DNA of 64,000 bases from Halobellus rufus (GTDB taxonomy: Archaea > Halobacteriota > Halobacteria > Halobacteriales > Haloferacaceae). The position numbers and the translations under genes were made by a program. Position 1 is the first letter of the stretch. Every line of letters begins with the position of its first letter. The DNA lies in contig NZ_BBJO01000025.1 in assembly GCF_000739575.1 (NCBI RefSeq), forward strand, positions 1-64,000, in the 5' to 3' direction. The notes beneath the pieces were generated by a model. That model did not search any database, was not told where the DNA came from, and saw nothing but the letters and a program-made list of their open reading frames with translations. This document shows positions 8,287-20,011 of this stretch, piece after piece.

Positions 8287-8387
8287 ACAGAGACCCAAGC
8301 GCCACCGTCACTTAGCGTTTGTCGGCGAGACGTGCCCGCGTGGTTCGTGTCGCGCCTTTTATCGGCTGCCGCGCCGTGCGGTCGGGT

Positions 8388-8867
8388 ATGCAGGTCAAAT
8401 CCCGTCACCACCTCCGCGCCGACGAGATCGACGAACTGGAGGCCGCCATCGAGTCGAAGACCGGCGTCGCCCTCGGCGGCGACACCTACGAGATGGTCGA
8501 ACTCGCCGACGAGCCCTTCGACGTCGTCCTCGTCGACGGCGAGCCCGACGTCGTCCAGTTCGAGGAGGAGGCGTTCCTGACCGTGCAGGGCGCGAACCGA
8601 CACGGCCCGAGCGAGGGCATCGTGACCGTCGACGCCGGGGCCATCTCCTTCGTCAGCGACGGCGCGGACGTGATGCGGCCGGGGATCGTCGAGGCCGACG
8701 CGGGAATCGGCGCGGGGGACCTCGTCACGATCGCCGAGGAGACCCACGGCAAAGTGCTCGCGATCGGCCGCGCGCTCGTCGACGGCGAGGAGATGACCGG
8801 CGACTCGGGGAAAGTCGTCGAGTCGGTCCACCACGTCGGCGACGAGCTGTTCGAGTTTTCAGTCTGA
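8388..8867 (+). CDS. PUA-domain RNA-binding protein (MCT-1/Tma20-like)
   Basis: 159 residues from ATG 8388. The N-terminal half (MQVKSRHHLRADEIDELEAA) resembles the domain that precedes PUA in archaeal relatives of eukaryotic MCT-1/Tma20. The C-terminal half is a PUA domain (VMRPGIVEADAGIGAGDLV, GKVLAIGRALVDGEEM). In eukaryotes such proteins act in translation re-initiation and ribosome recycling; the archaeal role is not established. A TATA-like CTTTTATC lies at 8356-8363. Confidence 0.85.
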   Translation: MQVKSRHHLRADEIDELEAAIESKTGVALGGDTYEMVELADEPFDVVLVDGEPDVVQFEEEAFLTVQGANRHGPSEGIVTVDAGAISFVSDGADVMRPGIVEADAGIGAGDLVTIAEETHGKVLAIGRALVDGEEMTGDSGKVVESVHHVGDELFEFSV

Positions 8868-8903
8868 GTTCGGGTGCGCCGGTCGATCCCGACGGTCGCC
8901 GCG

Positions 8904-8923
8904 CGTCAGACGATCGTCTGACG
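8904..8923. promoter_or_regulatory. Perfect 20-bp palindrome upstream of sepF
   Basis: CGTCAGACGATCGTCTGACG is fully self-complementary. It lies between the PUA gene and sepF, ending 44 bp before the preferred sepF start. A related inverted repeat (GCGTCAG, 8-nt spacer, CTGACGC) is at 19949-19970 before another gene. It could be an operator shared by the two promoters or the terminator stem of the PUA gene. Confidence 0.45.
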
Positions 8924-8967
8924 TAAGAACTAACGTGGTACTGCCGTTTGAAGGAGGTATGGGGATT

Positions 8968-9312
8968 ATGAGCAAACTCATCAGCGGGGACGGACAGCAT
9001 TCGACCGACGAGTACCTCGACCTCGACGTCGAGGGCGTCGAGTCCGCCCGCGGTGAGGCCGGAATGAGCGTCAAGATCGCGACGATCGGGGGCCAGCAGG
9101 ACGTCATCGCCATCAAGGACGCCGTGTACGACGGCGATCTCGTCATCGCAGACATCACGCGACACACGACGAGCGACAGCACGATGGAACACATCGTCGA
9201 CGACCTCCGACAGGTGGCCCAAGAGGTCGACGGCGACATCGCCCAGAAGGGAGACGACCAGATCATCATCGCGCCCACGGGCGTCGGCGTCTCCCGAGAG
9301 AAACTGAACTGA
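8968..9312 (+). CDS. sepF: Cell-division protein SepF (archaeal FtsZ membrane anchor)
   Basis: 114 residues from ATG 8968; GTG 8935 and ATG 8959 are in frame upstream. AAGGAGGT at 8951-8958 abuts ATG 8959 but is ideally spaced (9 nt) from ATG 8968, which decides the start. The short N-terminal segment (MSKLI) is the presumed membrane-targeting helix, followed by a linker and the SepF core ([42 protein letters not shown]). In Haloferax SepF anchors FtsZ to the membrane at mid-cell. The location immediately before uvrA is the same as in Haloferax. Confidence 0.9.
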   Translation: MSKLISGDGQHSTDEYLDLDVEGVESARGEAGMSVKIATIGGQQDVIAIKDAVYDGDLVIADITRHTTSDSTMEHIVDDLRQVAQEVDGDIAQKGDDQIIIAPTGVGVSREKLN

Positions 9313-9386
9313 CTCCGTCGGCGGGAACGCGCGGTGACCGCCGGAACCGACGAACTTTCCTCTCCGCTCTCCGTACGCGGCCGTAG

Positions 9387-12335
<2,949 letters not shown>

Positions 12336-12402
12336 ACGCCCGCGTTCGATCCCGGTTTTCTCCCGCCGCGATGCCCAAGTCACTGCGTCGCATAGAAGCG
12401 GT

Positions 12403-13440
12403 ATGGTCACCTGCTACGCCGCCTCCAGCGCGGGCGTGCTCGTCGTCCGAGAGACCGCCACGGCGAGCCCCGCAGCCGAGTACACGTTCGACCGCGACGA
12501 CGTCGAGTGCCTCGACGCCTCTCGCGACGCCTCCGAGCGGGTCTTCTGCGGGACGTTCGAGTCGGGGCTGCACCGCTCGGTCGACGGCGGCGATCGGTGG
12601 GAGCGCGTCGGCGAGGCGACGCTCGAACCCGCCGTGACCAGCGTGAGCGTCTCACCGCACGACCCCGACGTCGTCTACGCCGGGACCGAACCGAGCGCCG
12701 TCTACCGGTCGACCGACGGCGGCGACACGTGGAGAGAGCTTCCGGGACTGACCGATCTGCCCTCCGCGTCGACGTGGGCGTTCCCGCCGCGGCCGCACAC
12801 CCACCACGTGCGATGGATCGAGGTCGACCCCGCCGACCCCGAGCACCTGTTCGTCGCGGTCGAGGCCGGGGCGCTGATCCAGAGCCACGACGGCGGTGAG
12901 ACGTGGGAGGAGCGCGCGCCGTCGACCCGGCGAGACACGCACTCGATGGCGATCCACCCCGACGCGCCCGACGTCGTCCGCGCGGCCGCGGGCGACGGCT
13001 ACGCCGAGAGCCGAGACGGCGGCGCGTCGTGGTCGTTCCCGCAAGCGGGACTCGACCACCGCTACTGCTGGAGCGTCGCGGTCGACCCCGGCGACCCCGG
13101 GCGCGTGCTCCTCTCGGCGGCGGCGGGAGCGCGGCGGGCGCACAGTTCCGGTTCGGCGGCGTCGTATCTGTACCGGCGCGAGGGCGATTCGGGGGCTGAC
13201 GGGGACGGAGAGTCCGCTTCGCCGACGTGGGAACGCCTCGACGACGCGGGCGTGCCGACCGGCGAGGGACTGCTGCGGCCGACGCTCGCCGCCGGCGTCG
13301 ACGACGGCGAACTGTTCGCCCTGACGGATCGCGGCCTGTTCCGCACGGTAGACGCCGGCGGCAGCTTCGAGCGCCTCGGTGTCGAGTGGCCCGAGGCGTT
13401 CCGCGGGGTGACGACGAGCGGGCTCGCGGTCGTCGAGTAG
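12403..13440 (+). CDS. Asp-box (BNR/sialidase-like) beta-propeller protein
   Basis: 345 residues, no signal peptide, so probably cytoplasmic. At least four Asp-boxes are visible at regular spacing: SVDGGDRW, STDGGDTW, SHDGGETW, SRDGGASW, with a degenerate fifth (TVDAGGSF). This is the repeat of sialidase/Ycf48-type propellers. Halophiles carry many such proteins, often labelled glycosyl hydrolases without support; I see no sialidase active-site arginine triad I can assign. It may be a binding scaffold. The ATG at 12403 lies 68 bp after uvrA. Confidence 0.8.
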   Translation: MVTCYAASSAGVLVVRETATASPAAEYTFDRDDVECLDASRDASERVFCGTFESGLHRSVDGGDRWERVGEATLEPAVTSVSVSPHDPDVVYAGTEPSAVYRSTDGGDTWRELPGLTDLPSASTWAFPPRPHTHHVRWIEVDPADPEHLFVAVEAGALIQSHDGGETWEERAPSTRRDTHSMAIHPDAPDVVRAAAGDGYAESRDGGASWSFPQAGLDHRYCWSVAVDPGDPGRVLLSAAAGARRAHSSGSAASYLYRREGDSGADGDGESASPTWERLDDAGVPTGEGLLRPTLAAGVDDGELFALTDRGLFRTVDAGGSFERLGVEWPEAFRGVTTSGLAVVE

Positions 13441-13503
13441 CGAGCGGGGGCGGGACCGAAGAAGCGGGAAAGTATATGCCGCCGGATCGGATACGGGAGA
13501 CAA

Positions 13504-14586
13504 ATGTACGATTTCGCGGTCGTCGGCGTCGGTCCCGCTGGCGCGCGCTTCGCCCGGCGCGCCGCCGAGTCGGGCCACGACGTCGTCGCCTTCGAGCAGG
13601 GGACCGTCGGGACGCCGCTGGCGTGCTCGGGCCACGTCAGCACCGACATCTGGGAGTACGTTCCCGACGAGGCGAAGACCGAGCTCCTCCAGAACCGGGT
13701 CTACGGCGCGCGCTTCCACGTCGGCGGGCCCGACTCCGACGCCTACCCGTTCTACAAGCGCGAGGAGATCTCGAACGTGATCGACCGGGTCGAACTCGAC
13801 CGCACGCTCGCCGAGTGCGCGCGGGAGGCGGGCGCTGACGTCCGCGAGGAGCACACCGTCGTCGACGTCGACGAGCGCCACGACGGCGTCGAACTCACGG
13901 TCTCGAACGCGGGCGAGACCGAGACCGTGAGCGCGAAGATGGTCGCCGGCTGCGACGGTCCGACCTCGCGGGTCCGCCGCCAGTGCGGCCTCCCCGAACC
14001 CGACGAGATCCTCCACGGCGTGCTCGCGTTCGATCCCGACCCCGACGACGGCGACTTCGTCGACGTCCACCTCACCGCCCCGCGGTTCTTCGCGTGGCGG
14101 ATCCCCCGCGGCGACGCGGGCGTCGAGTACGGCCTCGCCGCGCCGCCGGGGCGCTCGGTCAACGAACTGTTCGAGCGGTTGACCGACGCCTACGACGTGG
14201 AGACCGAACACTTCTGCTCGGGCGCGATCCCGATCGGGCCGCCCGAGCGGGTGCACGGTCGGCGCGTCTTCCTCGTCGGCGACGCCGCCGCGCAGACGAA
14301 GCCGTTCACCGGCGGCGGGATCCTCTACGGGATGACCGCCGCCGACTGCGCCGCCGAGGCGATCGACCCCGGCGATCCGGCGACGCTCCGCGAGTACGAT
14401 TCGGCGTGGCGCGCGGAGCTCTCGAACGAGATCGCGCTCGGCCACTGGCTGCGCCGGGCGTACTCGCTGCCGGAGCCGGTCCAGCACCTCGGCCTCCGGG
14501 CGCTGTCTGGGGAGATCGGCGTCCACATGGACCGGCCGACCTCGTTCTTTTCCCGCGAGCACCTGCGGAAGCTCGTGGGGCGATAG
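13504..14586 (+). CDS. Geranylgeranyl reductase-family FAD-dependent oxidoreductase
   Basis: 360 residues. It has an N-terminal dinucleotide-binding motif (VGVGPAGARFARRA), a mid-protein GCDGPTSRVRR, and the second FAD motif FLVGDAAAQTKPFTGGGI with the glycine-rich turn typical of geranylgeranyl reductases. These saturate isoprenoid chains of archaeal ether lipids or of quinones. The N-terminal ACSGHVS stretch fits the substrate-pocket cysteine motif of the family. A promoter-like AGTATATG lies at about 13471-13478. The exact substrate (diether lipid, menaquinone side chain, dolichol) is open. Confidence 0.85.
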   Translation: MYDFAVVGVGPAGARFARRAAESGHDVVAFEQGTVGTPLACSGHVSTDIWEYVPDEAKTELLQNRVYGARFHVGGPDSDAYPFYKREEISNVIDRVELDRTLAECAREAGADVREEHTVVDVDERHDGVELTVSNAGETETVSAKMVAGCDGPTSRVRRQCGLPEPDEILHGVLAFDPDPDDGDFVDVHLTAPRFFAWRIPRGDAGVEYGLAAPPGRSVNELFERLTDAYDVETEHFCSGAIPIGPPERVHGRRVFLVGDAAAQTKPFTGGGILYGMTAADCAAEAIDPGDPATLREYDSAWRAELSNEIALGHWLRRAYSLPEPVQHLGLRALSGEIGVHMDRPTSFFSREHLRKLVGR

Positions 14587-14651
14587 CGGCCGCGACGAGG
14601 TCAGGACAGCGTTCGATCACGACCGGATCGAACCGGTCTCGACCGCATCGC

Positions 14652-16457
14652 TCACAGCTCGTCGAATTCGACTGGGGTGGGGCCGTCCTCGGCCGTCGAG
14701 AAGTACACCGTGATGGTCGCGCCGTCCCGGTCGGAGTAGTCGACGCGGCCGCCGACCCGCTCGACTGTCCAGCGGACGAGCCAGAGTCCGAGCCCCGCGG
14801 CGTGCCGGGTCGGGTGCTCGTCGGTGTCGTCGAAGACGGTCCGTTCGGACTGGGGGATTCCCTCGCCCCCGTCCGACACCGAGAGCACCGTCTCGTCGGG
14901 GCCGGCTTCGACCTCGATGACGATCGGGGGCGCGCCGTGCTCGGCGGCGTTCTCGACGAGTTCGACGACGGCGAGGGAGATGCCCTCGTCGCCTTGGATC
15001 AGCGCTTCTTCGGGGAGGGACGTGACGATCTCGGTTTCCGGATAGCCCGCCGTGACCTCCTCGACCGCGTCGACGACGTCGGCGACGAGATCGCGGCTGC
15101 CGACCGTCGCGAGATCGTTGCTGACGGCGTGTCGGAACTGCCGGGCGGTCTCGCTTCGCTGGAGCAGGTCGTCGCCGGCGGCCAAGATTCGTTCGGCGGC
15201 CGATCGGACGGCCGCGTCCTCGTGTGTCAGTAACTGCTCGGCGTACCCGGTCACGACGTTCATCCGGTTGCGGACGTTGTGCCGCAGCACCCGATCCAGC
15301 ACCGAGAGCCGGCGGCGGTTCCGCACCCACTCGGTGACGTCCCGCTGGAAGCCGAGAAAGTGCGTCAGCTCGCCGGATTCATCGCGCACGGGCATCACGT
15401 CCAAGGCGTTGTAGAACAGTTCGCCGTCCTTCCGGTAGTTCACGAGCACTTGGCTCACCGATCGACCCTCGTCGATCGCGCGGCGGATCTGTGCGACCGA
15501 CTGTCGGTCGGTGCGCTCTCCCTGCAGGATCCGGCAGTTCCGACCGAGCGCCTCCTCGCGGTCGTAGCCCGTCATTCGGACGAACTGATCGTTGACGTAG
15601 ATCATCGGGTTGTCCGGCAGCGTCGGGTCCGTGATCGTGATCCCGACGCTCGCCTCGTCCATCGCGCGGCGGTAGAGCTCCAGCTGCTGCTCGCGCTCGA
15701 CGCGCTCGGTGATGTCCTGGACCAAGACGAGCCGCTCGTCGCCCTCGCCGGTCCGGACGGCGGCGACCTCGCAGATCGCGCGCCGCTCGTCGATCTCGAA
15801 CGAGACCAAGCGGAAGCGCGGACCCGCGGGGTCGATGTCCATCGGCGCGGCGTCGAGCACCGCCGCGAGCGTCTCGCGGTCCTCCTCGGCGACGAACGCC
15901 TCGAGTGCACTCCCTTCGAGCGCGTCCGGACTACTCCCCAGAAAGCGCGCCGCGGCGCGGTTCGCCGCCCGGATCTCGGCATCGTCGAGGAGGAACTTCG
16001 CGTTCGGTGCCAGCTCGAACAGCCGCCGGTAGCGCTCCTCGGTGCTCTGGAGCTCCTGGGAGAGCCGGCGTCGACGCGCGAGCGTGTCGATTCGGAATCG
16101 GAGCAGTCCGGGGTCCAGCGGCGCGGCCGCGACGTCGTCGACGAGGTCGCGGAGCGACGGGTCGAGCGAGTCGAGTTCTGCGCCGCGCTCGTCGATCAGG
16201 ACGCACGGGAGGAACGCCTGTTCGCGCGAGCGCGACTCCCGGAGGTCGGCGGCGAACTGTCCGAGCGCCCCCCGGTCGGCCAGACAGACGTCGAACTCCG
16301 GCAGCGAGCCGTCGGAGGCCGTGTCCCCGACCGTGGGGTCCGAGAACTCGTACCCGGACGTGTCGCGAATCCAGTCGACGAGGACCCGGCGGTTCCCGCG
16401 GTTCGAGACGAGCACGAGAACGCTTGTTTCGGGGTCCGTCGACTGCGCCCCGGTCAT
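14652..16457 (-). CDS. Soluble LOV/PAS sensor histidine kinase
   Basis: 601 residues, no membrane segments. Residues ~11-130 look like a diverged receiver-type domain. Residues ~140-255 are a PAS domain. Residues ~262-377 are a second PAS of the LOV type: the photoactive Cys308 in GRNCRILQ, plus flavin contacts Asn340 (NYRKDG), Asn350 and Gln371 (GFQRDVT). The kinase core follows, with His393 in RHNVRN, N-box VELVENAAEHG, DGGEGIP and GLGLWLVR. It should therefore bind FMN and respond to blue light or redox. It is the second gene of an operon, its ATG overlapping the stop of the KaiC-like gene by 4 nt (ATGA). No response regulator is adjacent. Confidence 0.88.
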   Translation of the reverse strand: MTGAQSTDPETSVLVLVSNRGNRRVLVDWIRDTSGYEFSDPTVGDTASDGSLPEFDVCLADRGALGQFAADLRESRSREQAFLPCVLIDERGAELDSLDPSLRDLVDDVAAAPLDPGLLRFRIDTLARRRRLSQELQSTEERYRRLFELAPNAKFLLDDAEIRAANRAAARFLGSSPDALEGSALEAFVAEEDRETLAAVLDAAPMDIDPAGPRFRLVSFEIDERRAICEVAAVRTGEGDERLVLVQDITERVEREQQLELYRRAMDEASVGITITDPTLPDNPMIYVNDQFVRMTGYDREEALGRNCRILQGERTDRQSVAQIRRAIDEGRSVSQVLVNYRKDGELFYNALDVMPVRDESGELTHFLGFQRDVTEWVRNRRRLSVLDRVLRHNVRNRMNVVTGYAEQLLTHEDAAVRSAAERILAAGDDLLQRSETARQFRHAVSNDLATVGSRDLVADVVDAVEEVTAGYPETEIVTSLPEEALIQGDEGISLAVVELVENAAEHGAPPIVIEVEAGPDETVLSVSDGGEGIPQSERTVFDDTDEHPTRHAAGLGLWLVRWTVERVGGRVDYSDRDGATITVYFSTAEDGPTPVEFDEL

Positions 16458-17998
16458 TCCGGCGGGTCCGAGTCGGTGGCGTGCCCGCTCGGGTCGCTGT
16501 CTGCGCCGTCGACTGCGGCGTCGGTGTTGGCGGTGTCCTGTGGCCCGAACACGGGGTCGTCACCCCACTCCGGCGTGCCCGTCAGGACTCCGCGGAGCCC
16601 CGTCAGCGGTTCGCCGACGTGGATGCCGTCGCCGCGGATCTCGAACTCCCGGAGCGTCCGCTCGAAGTCGCCGGTCCGCTTTTTCAACACGCCGATAGCC
16701 TTCCGGAGTTCGCCGTAGGCCTCGAGGTACCTGAGAAACAGGAGGTTGTCCGCGAGGTAGCTGAGGTTCGAACTCGTCGGTTCGAAGTCGCCGGTGACGT
16801 TCTTTTGATCGTCGATAAAGACGGCCGTGACGCCCATCCGCTTGAGGTAGCGACCGAGCGCGTGCAGCTCTCGGATCAACTCGTCGCCCTCGCCACGGAT
16901 CGAGAGACGGTACCCGGAGATGCCGTCGATGACGACGAACCCCGCGTCCCGCTCTTCGACTTCGCGCCGGACACGGTTCGCGAACTGGTCCGGGGAGATG
17001 CGCAGCGGTTCGACTTCCTCGACCGTGAGCGCCCCCGACGCTTCGAGTTCCTCGACGGGGATGTCGACGCTCTCGGAGCGGTGGACGAAGGTGTCGCGGG
17101 TCTCCTCGAAGAGGTAGACCGCGGCGCGGGTGCCGCCGCCCGCGGCGTCGGCGGCGAACTGCGTCGCGGTCGTGGTCTTGCCGACGCCGCTGGGGCCGCT
17201 CACGACCGTCACCGTCGAGCTCTCGATCCCGCCGTGGAGCAGTCGGTCGAGCTCCTCGACGCCGGATGAGAGCGTCCCTCGCGGGCGGTCGCGACCGTGG
17301 GTGTCCGGAGAGAGCTTGGTGAAGACGTCGATTCCCTCCCCCGAGATCTGGAGGGTGTGCGCCCCCGACAGGAAGTCCGAGCCCCGGAACTTCCGCACTT
17401 CGATCGTCCGTCCCTTCCTCGCGTGGGCGAGTTCGACGTTCCCGTCGCAGAGGTACTCGAGCGTCCGGCGGTCGCCCTCGACGGCCGCCTGCGAACTGAA
17501 CAGGACGGTCGCGTCCCGTTCGGTCAGGTACTGGACGAGGCCGGCGACCTCCTGGCGGTACTGGTACTCGTTGGGCGAGAGGTACTGGAGGTACGTCAGG
17601 GGGTCGATGAACACCCGGTCGGGATCGGTCCGCTCGACGGCCTCGACGAGTCGGTCGGCGACGTCGGAGCCCTCGACCACGTCGGGGTCGAAGACGTCGT
17701 ACTGCTCGCCGGTGACGAACGACTCGGCGTCCGGCGAGAGGTCGAGGAAGTCGATCTCGTCGGTATCGAATCCGAGACCTTCGGCGTTCGATCTGAGGTC
17801 TTCGGGATCCTCCTCGAAGGCGACGAACAGCGCGTTCTCACCGTCTTCGATCCCGCGCGTGAGAAAGTGAAGGCCGACGATCGTCTTCCCCGTCCCGGCA
17901 CCGCCGGTGATCATGTACGCTCGCTCGGGGACGAGCCCCCCGAACAGGATCTCGTCGAGCCCGGAGATCCCCGTCGCAAGTCGATCGCGGCCACTCAT
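16454..17998 (-). CDS. KaiC-like dual-domain RecA-superfamily ATPase
   Basis: 514 residues with two KaiC-type ATPase domains: Walker A GGAGTGKT at 32-39 and GPSGVGKT at 268-275, each followed by the paired acidic catalytic residues (FVAFEED at 59-65, LFEETRD later). The overall length and twin domains match KaiC and archaeal circadian-like (Cir) proteins. The C-terminal ~60 residues are acidic and disordered. KaiC relatives in haloarchaea are thought to act in signal transduction, some with diurnal expression; KaiA and KaiB are not seen here. Translational coupling to the LOV kinase suggests a joint light or energy sensing pathway. Confidence 0.88.
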   Translation of the reverse strand: MSGRDRLATGISGLDEILFGGLVPERAYMITGGAGTGKTIVGLHFLTRGIEDGENALFVAFEEDPEDLRSNAEGLGFDTDEIDFLDLSPDAESFVTGEQYDVFDPDVVEGSDVADRLVEAVERTDPDRVFIDPLTYLQYLSPNEYQYRQEVAGLVQYLTERDATVLFSSQAAVEGDRRTLEYLCDGNVELAHARKGRTIEVRKFRGSDFLSGAHTLQISGEGIDVFTKLSPDTHGRDRPRGTLSSGVEELDRLLHGGIESSTVTVVSGPSGVGKTTTATQFAADAAGGGTRAAVYLFEETRDTFVHRSESVDIPVEELEASGALTVEEVEPLRISPDQFANRVRREVEERDAGFVVIDGISGYRLSIRGEGDELIRELHALGRYLKRMGVTAVFIDDQKNVTGDFEPTSSNLSYLADNLLFLRYLEAYGELRKAIGVLKKRTGDFERTLREFEIRGDGIHVGEPLTGLRGVLTGTPEWGDDPVFGPQDTANTDAAVDGADSDPSGHATDSDPPE

Positions 17999-18072
17999 AA
18001 AACAGATCGAGAACTCCCGTATATTGATTGTTGGGATATCGTGTGTTTATCTTGAAAATTCGAACGTTCTGA

Positions 18073-19251
18073 TTACGGCATCCGATAATCGGGCCGCCGC
18101 GCCGAGACCGCACTCCCCTCGACGAAGGGTAACCCGACGACGTCGGCGTCGACGTATTCGTCCGTCGTCTCCGACCCGGACGCGACGCGGAGCGTCGCGG
18201 CGTCGTCGTCGGACGCGAGCGTCCCGGCGAGTTCGTAGTCGACGAGCGCGAGCGCCACCGACGCGTCCGACGAGGGACTGTACTCGGCGCGCGTGACCTC
18301 GCCGACCCGTTCCCCGTCGGCGTCGACGACGGCAGCGCCCGAATCGGGGAGGCCAGTTCCCACGGAGCCGTCGCCGTCGTCGCCTGAACCGTCGACGGTG
18401 TTCGCGAACCGCAATCCGATCAGCCGCTGACTCGGCCGCCCGCGGTTCTCGACCTTCGAGACGACCTCCTGGCCGACGAAGCAGCCCTTCTCGAAGTCGA
18501 GGGCGTTGCGGAGGCCGAGCACGTTCGGGATCCGACCCTCCAGTTCGGTCTCGAAGAGCGGCGTTCCGGCCTCGATCGTCAGCGTCTCCCACGTCCGGTA
18601 CCCGAACGGGACGGCGTTCATCCCGAACGTCAGGAGCGTCTCGAAGACCCGCTCGGCGGCGTCGGCGGCGCAGACGACCTCGTAGCCCTCCTCGCCGGTG
18701 AGCCCGTCGCCCGCGATCACGGTGACGCCCTCGTCGCCCATCGAGCCGCGGACGAACGAGAGTTCGGGCTCGGGCGACCCCGGTCCGGTGAGGACGCTCG
18801 CGACCTTCTCGGTCGACTTCGGGCCGTGGACGCCGAACACCGCGAAGTCCGTCGACGCCTCGCGGATCTCGACGTCCTGAATGAACACCTTCTCCGACCA
18901 GTCGTCGACGAGGGGCTCCGCGCGCGCCGGCGGCGTGAAACAGAGCAGGCGCTCGCCCGCGTTGTAGACGTACAGGTCCGTCTCGATTCGGCCGTTCGGG
19001 TCCAAGAGCAGGGCGTAGACCCCCTCGCCGTCGGCTCGCGGGACGCGGTTCGACACCGTGTCGTCGACGAACTCGATCCGGTCCTCGCCCTCGACGACGA
19101 CGACGCCGTAGCCCATCTCGATCACGCCCGCGCCGTTTCTGACCGCGCGGTGGGTCCGCTCCGGACGGCCGTAGTCGGTGACGACTCGGCGGCCGCCCCG
19201 CTCTTCGAACGTCGCGCCGTGTTCCTCGTGCACTTCCGTGACGACCGTCAT
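18073..19251 (-). CDS. ygfZ: Folate-binding YgfZ/GcvT-family protein
   Basis: 392 residues from ATG 19251; the frame extends further upstream, but MTVVTEVHEEHGATFEERGG is the family-like start. The YgfZ signature KGCFVGQE is present, which distinguishes it from aminomethyltransferase (GcvT). YgfZ proteins use tetrahydrofolate to support assembly or repair of iron-sulfur clusters in selected enzymes. No other glycine-cleavage genes are nearby, which supports YgfZ over GcvT. The last ~100 residues hold an acidic insert rich in Asp, Gly and Ser. Confidence 0.85.
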   Translation of the reverse strand: MTVVTEVHEEHGATFEERGGRRVVTDYGRPERTHRAVRNGAGVIEMGYGVVVVEGEDRIEFVDDTVSNRVPRADGEGVYALLLDPNGRIETDLYVYNAGERLLCFTPPARAEPLVDDWSEKVFIQDVEIREASTDFAVFGVHGPKSTEKVASVLTGPGSPEPELSFVRGSMGDEGVTVIAGDGLTGEEGYEVVCAADAAERVFETLLTFGMNAVPFGYRTWETLTIEAGTPLFETELEGRIPNVLGLRNALDFEKGCFVGQEVVSKVENRGRPSQRLIGLRFANTVDGSGDDGDGSVGTGLPDSGAAVVDADGERVGEVTRAEYSPSSDASVALALVDYELAGTLASDDDAATLRVASGSETTDEYVDADVVGLPFVEGSAVSARRPDYRMP

Positions 19252-19352
19252 TGTCCCCCTCTCCGCGCCCGAGGGGGAAAACCGCAGCGTCATCGGACGG
19301 GCGGGGCGGTCGATGGCACAGGAATGAACGGACGGGGGGTCGGCGGCGAGCG

Positions 19353-19360
19353 TTTATGTA
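19353..19360 (+). promoter_or_regulatory. TATA box of small-RNA copy B
   Basis: TTTATGTA, 30 nt before GTGAC at 19383; GGCCA follows at 19370-19374, the same offset as in copies A and C. It faces away from ygfZ, and no protein-coding gene begins downstream on this strand until 20012. Confidence 0.6.
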
Positions 19361-19382
19361 CGAACGGGCGGCCACAGCCCCC

Positions 19383-19500
19383 GTGACGTAGACGCGACCC
19401 CGCGTCGGGCCGCGGTTGTCTGGCACGTCGACGCGGGTGAACACGGGCGGTTCCTCTCGCCGCCGCACGGAAGTGCTCTCGCGGGTGCCAGCTGTTCGCC
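19383..19500 (+). ncRNA. Candidate pseudoknotted small RNA, copy B
   Basis: Fills the 317-bp gap between ygfZ and the next minus-strand gene. P1: 19399-19407 with 19429-19437 (CCCGCGTCG with CGACGCGGG). Pseudoknot strands: 19420-19426 (CTGGCAC) with 19485-19491 (GTGCCAG). Relative to copies A and C these strands carry base changes on both sides that keep all seven pairs. P2 is a short GGCGG/CCGCC hairpin (19446-19450 with 19460-19464), unrelated in sequence to the P2 of the others. It ends in CTGTTCGCC. Being flanked by the 3' end of an opposite-strand gene, it cannot be a 5' leader element. Confidence 0.62.
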
Positions 19501-19568
19501 ACGGTTCGACGACGCGCTCGTCTGAGCAGCGCCCAGCGAGTCCACCCATCGTCCGGCGTGTCAGTCAC

Positions 19569-19871
19569 TCACAGTCCCAACCGGTCTCGGATCGCGTCGA
19601 CGAGCCCCGGCTCGTCGGTCTCGCCGGCCGTCGGGTCCGGGACGACGCGGTCGTCGACGAGGATGACGACGCGGTCGTCGTCGCCGTTCTCGACGGAGAG
19701 CAGGTCGTCCTCCTTGAGCGACGCCAATGCCTCCTCGATCTCGTCGATGTCGGCGTCGACCGCCGCGCGCACTTCGAACACGGTCATTCCCTCCTCGGAG
19801 CGATCGACGAGCGCGTCGAGCACCGCTACCTCGACGTCGCGTCGGTCTCTGAACTCCCGCCGCGCTCTCAT
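19569..19871 (-). CDS. Small haloarchaeal protein with winged-helix-like core
   Basis: 100 residues from ATG 19871 (MRARREFRDRRDVEVAVLDAL). The pattern helix-helix-strand (MTVFEVRAAVDADIDEIEEALASLKEDDLLSVENGDDDRVVIL) looks like a winged helix followed by a short C-terminal helix. GAGGAGGT is directly adjacent to the ATG, too close to act normally. I believe a conserved haloarchaeal DUF covers this sequence, but its function is not known; DNA binding is plausible. Confidence 0.72.
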   Translation of the reverse strand: MRARREFRDRRDVEVAVLDALVDRSEEGMTVFEVRAAVDADIDEIEEALASLKEDDLLSVENGDDDRVVILVDDRVVPDPTAGETDEPGLVDAIRDRLGL

Positions 19872-19948
19872 ACCTCCTCGTTCGCTCCCGTCCGGTTTAC
19901 GCTTACCGCCGAAGGGAGCCACGCGCGGGATCGGACGTCGGGAGCGAC

Positions 19949-19970
19949 GCGTCAGCCGCTCGTCTGACGC
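19949..19970. promoter_or_regulatory. Inverted repeat related to the sepF-upstream palindrome
   Basis: GCGTCAG, 8-nt spacer, CTGACGC, 41 bp before the start of the gene at 20012. The arms match the CGTCAG/CTGACG ends of the palindrome at 8904-8923. An AGGAGGT at 19971-19977 follows but is too far from the ATG to serve it. Confidence 0.4.
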
Positions 19971-20011
19971 AGGAGGTACACTTTTTGCCCTGACTGTCCG
20001 AACGTCGGTTA

